Shown one piece after another: positions 24,025 through 31,627 of a DNA stretch of 62,969 nucleotides. The notes under the pieces are model-generated. The model saw only the letters and a list, made by a program, of their open reading frames with translations. It made no database searches and was not told the DNA's origin. The DNA comes from SZUA-448 sp964602475 (GTDB lineage Bacteria > Bacillota > Clostridia > Lachnospirales > Lachnospiraceae), in the NCBI GenBank assembly GCA_964602475.1, contig CAZRRN010000010.1, forward strand, positions 1 through 62,969, given 5' to 3'. Position 1 is the first letter of the stretch, and every line of letters begins with the position of its first letter. The position numbers were made by a program, and so were the translations under genes.

Positions 24025-24888
24025 TTACAGAGACAGTGCATTGGCAAGGGAAGCAAACTCGGTGAGACCAAGCTTTTCGCCGCGAATTGTTGGGGAGATA
24101 CCACATACGCCTAGAGCTGTAAGAAGCTGTTCTTTTGTAAAAGAAAGTTCGGAATAATTGAACAGTCCGTTGAGCAGTGTCTTTCGGCGCTGGTTAAAGG
24201 ACGCACGAATCAGCTGGAACATGAGCACCGGATCACGGACTTCTACCGGTGGCTGCTTGTGGAGCTTGAGCCGGATCACCGCTGAAGCAACATTTGGCCG
24301 GGGCATGAAACAATTCTGCGGAACATTTGCGGCAAGATATGGTTCTGTATAATACTGTACTGCAAGTGACAGAGCTCCGTAATCGGAGGTACCTGGCTGT
24401 GCCTGCATCCGGTCTGCGACTTCTCGCTGTACCATAACGGTCATATTGTCCATCGGAACGCCGGTTTCGAGCAGTTGCATGATAATCGGAGTCGTGATAT
24501 AATAGGGCAGATTAGCAACGATCTTGATCGGTCGGCCCTGATTGCGTTCCCGAACCAGAGCATAGAGATCGAGCTTCAGAATATCGTCATTGATTACTGT
24601 AACATTCTGATAAGAGGCGAGTGTGTCATGGACTAAGATTGGAATCAGATTCCGGTCGATTTCCACAGCAACCACTTCTCTGGCGGCTTCACAGAGGTAC
24701 TGGGTCAGGGTACCGATTCCGGGACCGATTTCTACGACGAAATCATCCTTGGTGATTTCGGCAGCGCGGACAATCTTTTCCAGTACGAACGGGTCAATCA
24801 GAAAATTCTGACCATATTTTTTTTGAAAATTAATTTTATATTTTTGAAGAATTTCAATGGTATTTTGCGGGTTTCCTAAGCTTGCCAA
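24025..24888 (-). CDS. ksgA: 16S rRNA adenine dimethyltransferase KsgA/RsmA
   Basis: It dimethylates two adjacent adenines in the 3' hairpin of 16S rRNA during small-subunit maturation. The 287-residue Rossmann methyltransferase has the SAM-binding motif VVEIGPGIGTLTQ, an acidic end of strand 2 (VAVEID) and the catalytic NLPYYITTP motif. The start codon is TTG at 24888 with AAAGGA 6-7 bases before it. The short leader contains a strong hairpin (24906-24935). Confidence 0.96.
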   Translation of the reverse strand: MASLGNPQNTIEILQKYKINFQKKYGQNFLIDPFVLEKIVRAAEITKDDFVVEIGPGIGTLTQYLCEAAREVVAVEIDRNLIPILVHDTLASYQNVTVINDDILKLDLYALVRERNQGRPIKIVANLPYYITTPIIMQLLETGVPMDNMTVMVQREVADRMQAQPGTSDYGALSLAVQYYTEPYLAANVPQNCFMPRPNVASAVIRLKLHKQPPVEVRDPVLMFQLIRASFNQRRKTLLNGLFNYSELSFTKEQLLTALGVCGISPTIRGEKLGLTEFASLANALSL

Positions 24889-24905
24889 GGGGAGTCCTTT
24901 CCGTA

Positions 24906-24935
24906 ACGGACAGGCACTGAGCGTGCGTTGTCCGT
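24906..24935 (-). promoter_or_regulatory. Hairpin in the ksgA leader just before the ribosome-binding site
   Basis: ACGGACA (24906-24912) pairs with TGTCCGT (24929-24935), with an inner GCAC/GTGC stem. A second perfect hairpin with CAGGAAC/GTTCCTG arms (24942-24960) overlaps a likely -10 region. A promoter TTATCA, 16 bases, TATACA can be read at 24986-24959 on the minus strand. Confidence 0.45.
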
Positions 24936-25144
24936 ACTTAGCAGGAACAGGGAGTTCCTGTATAGTAATGCGTGAAATACTGATAATGCCGGTTTTCAGA
25001 ATAACTTAACTGTAAAAGCTGTCTTAGACCGCTAACAATTTCATTATAGCACGAAAGGCAAAGAAAGCACAAGTTAAACCAACAGTTACGCAAAGCATAA
25101 TACCAAGCGGTTCACATATAAGCAGTGCGGAAATGAGGAGCAGG

Positions 25145-25426
25145 ATGAAAAAGAACGGTATTTATTTCAAAGAAACGAAACAGACAGAAGCCTCCCCGGA
25201 GGAAGCATCAAAGAACCGCCGGCGTAGATTTATCCTGGTTGTGATTTATATTCTGATTACGCTGGGAGCTGCGGTGGTATATCTGTTTGTAGCAGCGAGA
25301 GGGACACAGTACCTGACCGCATTTTTACTGGCATTGTTTATTATGGTAACCTGTGTGGAGGTGTATCTTTCAAATCCGGAAAAGAAATCTTTCTCTTTAC
25401 TGAAAAAAATGTTCAACAAGCAGTAA
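25145..25426 (+). CDS. Small two-helix membrane protein, unknown function
   Basis: A 93-residue protein with an Arg-rich cytoplasmic segment (about 25-30) followed by two hydrophobic helices (about 30-52 and 57-75) and a Lys-rich end. No family recognised. The start at 25145 is 4 bases after GAGGAG; an ATG at 25133 is in frame but lacks its own site. The next gene, also a membrane protein of unknown function, begins 64 bases on, so they may be co-transcribed. Confidence 0.65.
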   Translation: MKKNGIYFKETKQTEASPEEASKNRRRRFILVVIYILITLGAAVVYLFVAARGTQYLTAFLLALFIMVTCVEVYLSNPEKKSFSLLKKMFNKQ

Positions 25427-25490
25427 GGATAAGCAGAGGAAACTCTGAGAGCTTTGCTGCATCGGAACAGGCGGCAGGAAAGGCGGTGTA

Positions 25491-26237
25491 ATGAATAAAA
25501 AAGACGGATTTTTATCCGAACTGATACAGGTGCTGACAGCACCGACCTATTATTTTTACTGTCTTGCACTGGTAATCATTTATCTTCTGCAGTATCTTCC
25601 GGCACTTTCGGGACAGAGTGCGCCGGCGGCACCCGATAGTGCGGCAGGAGCGGCGGCACGGGTATTTGCCGATGTCATGGGCGCTTTTCTGGTTTTTTTC
25701 CCGGCATTTGTTGTATCAACGTCTACAGCACGAGACAGAAAAGCAGAGAAACTACAGCATAGAAAACCAAGAGAGGGAATGACAGCGGTGGAAGCTGTCG
25801 GACTGCGGACTACAGTTCAGCTTCTGACGTTGTTTCTTCCGGTACTGCTGCTTTCCGTTGCGGCGATGTGCGGAGCAGACGGTACGTTTATGGAACGGAT
25901 GACATTTCCGAAGCTGGCTGTATTCTGGCTTCTACCCACATTATTATGTGTTACGGCTCTGTCCGGTCTTGCAACAGAGCTTTTCGGGACAGTATGGACA
26001 GGAATCGTAATTTTACTGCCGGTCTGGATTATTACACTTGGAACTACTGCAAATGTGGGAGACTATGATTCCTGTCTTGCCGTTCGCCATGCGGTGTTTG
26101 GTGCTTACGGGGAGTATCAGGCAAATTACGAACAGCTGGTTTGGAATCGCGGAATTGTAACCATGGCTGCGGTGCTTCTGATTGCGGCTACCGTTATGGT
26201 ATACCGGCGCAGACACTCTGCTGAAATAAAAGCATAA
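25491..26237 (+). CDS. Polytopic membrane protein, unknown function
   Basis: A 248-residue protein with about five hydrophobic helices: one near 20-36, one around 60-78, a pair around 105-175 and one near 225-240. A basic cytoplasmic loop lies at about 80-95. The layout is reminiscent of small ABC-2-type permease subunits, but I see no defining motif and no ATPase gene beside it. AAAGGCGG lies before the ATG. It is bracketed by a small membrane protein and a DUF362 protein. Confidence 0.65.
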   Translation: MNKKDGFLSELIQVLTAPTYYFYCLALVIIYLLQYLPALSGQSAPAAPDSAAGAAARVFADVMGAFLVFFPAFVVSTSTARDRKAEKLQHRKPREGMTAVEAVGLRTTVQLLTLFLPVLLLSVAAMCGADGTFMERMTFPKLAVFWLLPTLLCVTALSGLATELFGTVWTGIVILLPVWIITLGTTANVGDYDSCLAVRHAVFGAYGEYQANYEQLVWNRGIVTMAAVLLIAATVMVYRRRHSAEIKA

Positions 26238-26249
26238 TCAATACAGAGA

Positions 26250-26266
26250 GAGTGTGGAGAACACTC
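26250..26266 (+). promoter_or_regulatory. Short hairpin before the DUF362 ribosome-binding site
   Basis: GAGTGT (26250-26255) and ACACTC (26261-26266) form a perfect 6-base-pair stem with a 5-base loop, 5 bases upstream of the CGGAG ribosome-binding site. Confidence 0.4.
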
Positions 26267-26282
26267 GGGAACGGAGAATTCT

Positions 26283-27389
26283 ATGGAAGAGAAAGCAAAG
26301 GTTTATTTTACGGATTTACACACAACACATGATAACAATTTGCTGAAGAAGCTCGAGAAGCTTGTTACGGCAGCAGGGATGGACAAGATTGATTTTAAAG
26401 GAAAATATGTTGCAATCAAAATCCATTTCGGAGAACCGGGAAATCTTGCCTATTTGCGTCCGAATTATGCGAAGGTGATTGTAGACATGGTGAAGAGGCT
26501 TGGCGGAAAACCATTTCTGACTGATTGCAATACCCTGTATATCGGGCGGCGAAGCAATGCTATCGACCATCTGGAGGCGGCTTATGAGAACGGTTATAAC
26601 CCGTTTACCGTGGGCTGCCCGATTATTATTGCGGATGGTCTGAAAGGAACGGATGAGGCAGTGATTCCGATTGATGGAGAATATATCAGCAATGCAAAGA
26701 TCGGACATGCACTGGCAGATGCGGATATAATAATTTCATTGAGTCATTTTAAGGGACACGAAGCAACCGGTTTCGGAGGAACATTTAAGAATATCGGGAT
26801 GGGCGGCGGTTCACGTGCCGGGAAGAATGATATGCATTCCTGCAGCCAGCCGCTGGTACAGGGAGGAAAATGCATCGGCTGCGGAGCCTGCACCAGAGCC
26901 TGTGCTCATGATGCAATTCGGGTATATGACCACAAGGCCTCCATTGATTATGATAAGTGTATGGGCTGTGGACGTTGTGTCGGAGCCTGTCCTCAGGGTG
27001 CAACCTGTGAGCCAAGCGAAGATGCCAATGATATTCTGAACTGTAAGATGGCAGAATACACCTATGCAATCATCAAAGATAAACCTAATTTCCATATCAG
27101 TCTTATGATGGATATTTCACCGCTCTGTGACTGCTATGGAGACAACGATCTGCCGATTCTTCCGGATATCGGAATGGCAGCTTCCTTTGATCCGGTTGCA
27201 CTCGATAAGGCTTGTGCGGATCTCTGTAATACACAGCCGGTAATGCCGGGCAGTTGTCTTGACGTAAAGCCGCATAATCATCATGATCATTTTACTGATC
27301 TGCATCCAGATACAAACTGGAGAAGTACATTGGAGCATGCCGAGAAGCTGAAGCTTGGAACGATGAATTATGAACTGATTCGCCAGTAA
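26283..27389 (+). CDS. DUF362 protein with two [4Fe-4S] ferredoxin clusters
   Basis: A cytoplasmic iron-sulfur protein of 368 residues. The DUF362 domain fills most of the chain (GNLAYLRPNYAKVIVD, LSHFKGHEATGFGGTFKN). A bacterial 2[4Fe-4S] ferredoxin insert lies around 195-240 (CIGCGACTRACAHD and CMGCGRCVGACPQG). Such proteins are common in anaerobes and probably carry electrons, but the partner is unknown. CGGAG lies about 7 bases before the start. Its end overlaps the convergent acetyltransferase gene by 22 bases. Confidence 0.9.
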   Translation: MEEKAKVYFTDLHTTHDNNLLKKLEKLVTAAGMDKIDFKGKYVAIKIHFGEPGNLAYLRPNYAKVIVDMVKRLGGKPFLTDCNTLYIGRRSNAIDHLEAAYENGYNPFTVGCPIIIADGLKGTDEAVIPIDGEYISNAKIGHALADADIIISLSHFKGHEATGFGGTFKNIGMGGGSRAGKNDMHSCSQPLVQGGKCIGCGACTRACAHDAIRVYDHKASIDYDKCMGCGRCVGACPQGATCEPSEDANDILNCKMAEYTYAIIKDKPNFHISLMMDISPLCDCYGDNDLPILPDIGMAASFDPVALDKACADLCNTQPVMPGSCLDVKPHNHHDHFTDLHPDTNWRSTLEHAEKLKLGTMNYELIRQ

Positions 27390-28276
27390 TCCTGCTGTGC
27401 GGTGACGGCAAAGCCTGCTTTCTGATACATGCAGAAGGCAACGGCATTCTGACTTGATACCTGCAGGGAAATACGTAAATTTTTCGGTATTTCTGCCAGA
27501 AGATCCATAAGAAGAGCCTTTCCGTAACCGTAACCACGGTATTCCGGATCGATTCCGAGTCCGAAGATGGTACAGGAAGCGGATTCGGTACAGAGACTTG
27601 CCATGCCGAGGATAGTGCCGGACTCCGTAAAGATATATTTGTATAATGAGAGATTGTGCGCATGAAAGGACTGTTCCACCCAGTGCAGAGAGGCTTCCGG
27701 ATCCGAATCAAAGAACAGTGCATCCAGCCGGGCGAGGGCTGGAAGATCTTGTATTTCTGCCAGAACCAACCTTGGTGTCCGGTGGGACGAGGTAAATGCA
27801 TCCGCCGGTGTATTTGTCTTATTTTCTTTCGGAGAACTTCCGGAAGGAAAGCCATTAGACAAGGTCATCTGGTATTCGGAAGACGCCAGAACCGAACCAA
27901 GTGCTTTCATAGCGGCTGTCGAAGCGAGCGCCTGCGGTTCACAGACAAACAGTTGTCCTCTGATTCCTGCAGCAGACAGATGGTGCTGTGCACGTGACAG
28001 GAGTTTCCGGAAAATACCTTGCTGCCGATGTGCCGGATGAACAAGAGCATTCAGCTCGGCATCTTTCGGTCCCGGAAGAAAAAGACTTAGAAAACCGACC
28101 AGCTCCTCTCCTTCATAGGCAAGGAAAAACGCAGGGAAATCTTTACGATAATTCAATTCTGTGGCACGACTGACATAACCTTTGGTACCGTCGGTATGAC
28201 GGCATCGTGTTTCGAGTGCGAATAGCTGAGCTTTGTGAGTTTTTAGCAGACGCTTCAGTTCTTTATACTGATACAT
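27368..28276 (-). CDS. Tandem-GNAT acetyltransferase
   Basis: A 302-residue protein with two acetyltransferase-like halves. The first (about 1-150) has HPAHRQQGIFRKLL as motif A. The second (about 170-300) has DPEYRGYGYGKALL and the typical C-terminal NAVAFCMYQKAGF. Only the second motif fits the acetyl-CoA loop well. Such double-GNAT proteins occur widely in Firmicutes without known substrate. AAAGGAG lies 5 bases before the ATG. Its 3' end overlaps the DUF362 gene; the M28 peptidase gene starts upstream on the same strand with a 13-base gap. Confidence 0.85.
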   Translation of the reverse strand: MYQYKELKRLLKTHKAQLFALETRCRHTDGTKGYVSRATELNYRKDFPAFFLAYEGEELVGFLSLFLPGPKDAELNALVHPAHRQQGIFRKLLSRAQHHLSAAGIRGQLFVCEPQALASTAAMKALGSVLASSEYQMTLSNGFPSGSSPKENKTNTPADAFTSSHRTPRLVLAEIQDLPALARLDALFFDSDPEASLHWVEQSFHAHNLSLYKYIFTESGTILGMASLCTESASCTIFGLGIDPEYRGYGYGKALLMDLLAEIPKNLRISLQVSSQNAVAFCMYQKAGFAVTAQQDYWRISS

Positions 28277-28289
28277 GAACGCTCCTTTT

Positions 28290-30275
28290 CTACAGACACT
28301 TAAGGAGTGTTTGTTTCATGTCCCGAACCTTATCGGTCAAATCACCGATCAGTTTGCAATAGGCTGTCTTCTGGCGATTGAAGGCATCCTTCAGAAAGCA
28401 GATTTCTTCTGAATAATCGTTACAGTTATCTTCTTTCTTCTGCAATAAACTTTGTACTGTTCCGAACAGACTGACGTAGCCGATAATCCTGCCGTAGCCC
28501 CATTTCAGACGCTCGCGTGGCTGGTCAAGCACGGAGGCGGTAAAATGTCGGTAAACCTCTTCTTCAAACATAAAAGCATACCGGTTGTTGTCAATCTCAT
28601 AAATCTTACGGAGTGCGATAGAAAGATTATCCTCTGCCAGACTTTCTGCTGCACCGTTCAGAAGCTCCAGGCTTTCCTGCAGGGTAACATGCGGGAAGAC
28701 AACATTTCCATACCAGTCGATACGTACAAAGGTATCCTGTTCATCCCGGAACAGGTTAAGCAGTGTTTTTTCTAGTTTAACCGTCTCTTCGGTGCGAGCC
28801 CGTGCTTTGTTCAGCTCCTGTAAATGCTCATAGAGCTCTGAAGCCGCCGCTTCGGCTTCGGTAAGCTCTGTGACAAAACCCTCGGCATCTGCACCAAGTT
28901 CGAGGCAAAGCTCCGAATCCAGTGCTTCCCGTAGGCTTTCAAACAACGGAGCGAAGTTTAAAGGTACCGTAACCGTACGGTCAAGCTCAAGCAGGAGGAG
29001 ACCGAACAGTTCGTGATGAAGGCGATAAACATCCTCATCGAAATAGCTGTCGTTGTCAAACTGCGAATGGTAATTTGTCTCCATAAAGCTTCCGCTGGTA
29101 AAGTCATTGACCATGGAGGGAATTCCTGCAATAGAGAAGGTGAAATCATCCGACCAGGTTTCAATCGGAAAGGTGATCTGTGGATCCTCCGGATAGGCAG
29201 CGGTCAGCTCCGGAAGCTCTTCTAAGAAGCTTTCCAGAAATTCGGCGTATTCATGTGTACTGCGGATACGGGCACGGGTTCCGTTTGAAAGTGCAGGGAG
29301 TTCGAAATTCAAATCGGCAATTACCTGTCCTGACCATTCCGGGTGTGCGGTAAAGACCTGCTCATAGGCTCCGGTAGACCAGTCGAACTGGGAATCTACA
29401 ACGCCCCATTCTTCTGCTGCCATAGCACAGAACAGGATGGTGTTTTCCGGTTTGTACCCGCTCGCCATCAGTGATCTTCCGATACCAAGCATCATGGAGA
29501 CGGCGGTATTGTCATCCTGAAAGCCGTCAAAATACGAATCATAATGAGCAGAAAGCATAATTTTCCGCTCCGGATTTCGTCCGGTGATTTCCCCTATCAC
29601 GTTGTAAGTTATCGCATTCTTCTTAACACGCGTATCGGCATCGAGAAATACTCGGATTTCACCGTATTTTTCAAGCAACTCCTTCAGCTCTCCCGCATCC
29701 TGTCTCGAAATGGAAAAGGCAGCGGCTTCGGAAGGACCTGCAATATCCTGTGCATTAAGTGAATCGTCATCCACCTCTCCATATCCGCCGGTCTGGACGG
29801 CAATGACCGCGCGTGCGCCCTTCAAATGTGCCTGATAGACCGGGTAGTTTATCCACCATTCATCGCGCTGGTTAATTTCTACAAGTACAAGTTTCCCGCG
29901 GACATCCAGATTACGATAATCCTGTGAAGTTCCTTTACCGGCATAGACCAGTGAAAGTTCTTCAGCACCGTCGGTGACCAGTTCGGTTTGATAAGCACCA
30001 AGCTGGATACTCCGGCTTTTCCCGCGACGGTCGGTAATGAAAAGAATTGCACGACGGAATTCCCAAGAGTCTACGGTAACCGGGTCACGCCAGACACGTG
30101 AAAAACCAAGCTTCCGCATTTCGCGCTCCAGCATTTTTCCGGTATTGATTTCTGCTTCGGAGCCGGCAGTTCTGTAACCAAGTACCGGGTTGGTACGGTG
30201 CTGCTCCATGCGCTTTGCCAGATGGTAGGAGTACGGGATATCAAGGTGTTTCAGGTATTCTTCCTGTCGGTTCAT
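28290..30275 (-). CDS. M28 family zinc aminopeptidase/carboxypeptidase
   Basis: A 661-residue cytoplasmic di-zinc peptidase of the glutamate-carboxypeptidase-II-like M28 group. No signal peptide is visible. A PA-type insert (about 110-200, GKLVLVEINQRDEWW) precedes the catalytic domain. The ligands are SAHYDSY, QDDNTAV, the catalytic pair AAEEWG and a late YHSQFDND. A helical ~200-residue C-terminal domain follows. ATG 30275 is chosen over the ATG at 30347 because GAAGG lies 7 bases upstream and the protein family starts there. Downstream it probably shares a transcript with the tandem-GNAT gene. Substrate unknown. Confidence 0.88.
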   Translation of the reverse strand: MNRQEEYLKHLDIPYSYHLAKRMEQHRTNPVLGYRTAGSEAEINTGKMLEREMRKLGFSRVWRDPVTVDSWEFRRAILFITDRRGKSRSIQLGAYQTELVTDGAEELSLVYAGKGTSQDYRNLDVRGKLVLVEINQRDEWWINYPVYQAHLKGARAVIAVQTGGYGEVDDDSLNAQDIAGPSEAAAFSISRQDAGELKELLEKYGEIRVFLDADTRVKKNAITYNVIGEITGRNPERKIMLSAHYDSYFDGFQDDNTAVSMMLGIGRSLMASGYKPENTILFCAMAAEEWGVVDSQFDWSTGAYEQVFTAHPEWSGQVIADLNFELPALSNGTRARIRSTHEYAEFLESFLEELPELTAAYPEDPQITFPIETWSDDFTFSIAGIPSMVNDFTSGSFMETNYHSQFDNDSYFDEDVYRLHHELFGLLLLELDRTVTVPLNFAPLFESLREALDSELCLELGADAEGFVTELTEAEAAASELYEHLQELNKARARTEETVKLEKTLLNLFRDEQDTFVRIDWYGNVVFPHVTLQESLELLNGAAESLAEDNLSIALRKIYEIDNNRYAFMFEEEVYRHFTASVLDQPRERLKWGYGRIIGYVSLFGTVQSLLQKKEDNCNDYSEEICFLKDAFNRQKTAYCKLIGDLTDKVRDMKQTLLKCL

Positions 30276-30506
30276 CGGCTGCCTTCTTCCCGCTGCCGGG
30301 ACAAAAGCCAGACAGCAACAATGTTCAATGAAGCTAATGTAGCACATTTTCGATTGAAAATCAATGCATCGCGAAGATACGTCAGTGCGGGAGATTTGCG
30401 CGGAAATCCTGCTTTCGGCAAAAATAACCTTTAAAAGAAAGGCTGTTTGTGATATTCTTTTTTTAGTTGTATTTGATATTAATACAAAAAGGTGGGGTTT
30501 ACATTT

Positions 30507-31616
30507 ATGGAGAGAAAAGACGATAACAGAAACTGTTATATGCTTCGAGGATTACTTGCATGGAAGGGCTATGACTGGTGGTGGCACTCCTTTACGGGAA
30601 CTAATGCATCAACCGGGGAAGAACGGCAGTTTTTTATTGAATACTATATCATGAATCCGAAACGTGGCGGTGAGCAGCCGGAGTTCGGACTTGACGGAAA
30701 GAAAAAACCTGCGTATGTTATGATTAAGGCAGGTGAATGGGGAGGCAAAGGAAAACAGCTGCACCGTTTTTTCGGTACAAAGGAGCTGGAATGCGATACC
30801 GATGAACTTAGAGTTGTGGTTGGAGACTGCTTCCTTTCCGAGACTGTTCTAAAAGGAAATGTAACCGTATCGGAAGAAACAGCGTGCAGTCATCCGGAAT
30901 ACATGAGTGATGCGGGAAGTATGAGCTGGCTTCTGCAGGTTGACAAAAAAACAGAGTATCAAGTCGGATACGGTGCCTCTGCCCTGTTCCGGAAGCTGAA
31001 TGCATTTCAGATGTACTGGCATGCGGCGGGAATGCGTACCGAATATAATGGAACGGTATTTTTTGACGGAGAGCGTTATAGCATAAGTTCTTCCACCTCT
31101 TACGGATATGCAGACAAGAACTGGGGAACGGATTTCACAAATCCCTGGATCTGGCTTGCAGGATGCAGTATTACAAGCAGGCTGACCAATGAGCCGTTGA
31201 ATGATACATCGTTTGATTTCGGAGGAGGCTGTCCAAAGATTTTTGGAATTCCCATGAAAGAAAATCTGCTCGGAAAGATCAGATACAAGGGAAAGGATTA
31301 TGAGTTCAATTTCTCAAAGTTCTGGACATTTTCCCAAACAAAATTCCGCTGCAAAGAAACAGAAAAAAATATTGTCTGGCATGTTCGTCTGGCCAGTCTG
31401 TATGGTGCAGTCGAAATCAGAGCCGTCTGTCCCAAACAGGAGATGTTGTTGATGAGGTATCAGGCTCCGGACGGAAGCAGAAAGCATGACCGCCTCTGGA
31501 ACGGAGGAACCGCCAGGGCTGAAATAAAGCTTTACCGAAGAAGCTTTGGTCGGCTCAGACTGGTGGATGAGATGACCGCCGACCGCGTAGGCTGTGAATG
31601 GGGAACCTATAATTAA
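30507..31616 (+). CDS. Tocopherol-cyclase-like lipocalin-fold protein
   Basis: A 369-residue protein whose sequence resembles the bacterial proteins placed in the tocopherol cyclase family. It has the N-terminal LAWKGYDWWWHSF..., the central MYWHAAGMRTEYNG...YGYADKNWGTDF and the C-terminal VEIRAVCPK parts. The fold is expected to be two lipocalin-like barrels holding a hydrophobic ligand. An anaerobe makes no tocopherol, so the substrate must be different; no prenyl-quinone gene is nearby. AAGGTGGGG lies 10-12 bases upstream of ATG 30507; a GTG at 30492 is an alternative. It is convergent with the ABC permease gene (11-base gap). Confidence 0.75.
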   Translation: MERKDDNRNCYMLRGLLAWKGYDWWWHSFTGTNASTGEERQFFIEYYIMNPKRGGEQPEFGLDGKKKPAYVMIKAGEWGGKGKQLHRFFGTKELECDTDELRVVVGDCFLSETVLKGNVTVSEETACSHPEYMSDAGSMSWLLQVDKKTEYQVGYGASALFRKLNAFQMYWHAAGMRTEYNGTVFFDGERYSISSSTSYGYADKNWGTDFTNPWIWLAGCSITSRLTNEPLNDTSFDFGGGCPKIFGIPMKENLLGKIRYKGKDYEFNFSKFWTFSQTKFRCKETEKNIVWHVRLASLYGAVEIRAVCPKQEMLLMRYQAPDGSRKHDRLWNGGTARAEIKLYRRSFGRLRLVDEMTADRVGCEWGTYN

Positions 31617-31627
31617 TATCTGCGAAC

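Noticed and set aside
25081..25130. Possible cyclic-di-GMP (GEMM) riboswitch suggested by ACGCAAAGC before a small membrane protein gene
   Set aside because: The other conserved blocks, stem pairing and GNRA loop of the class do not line up.
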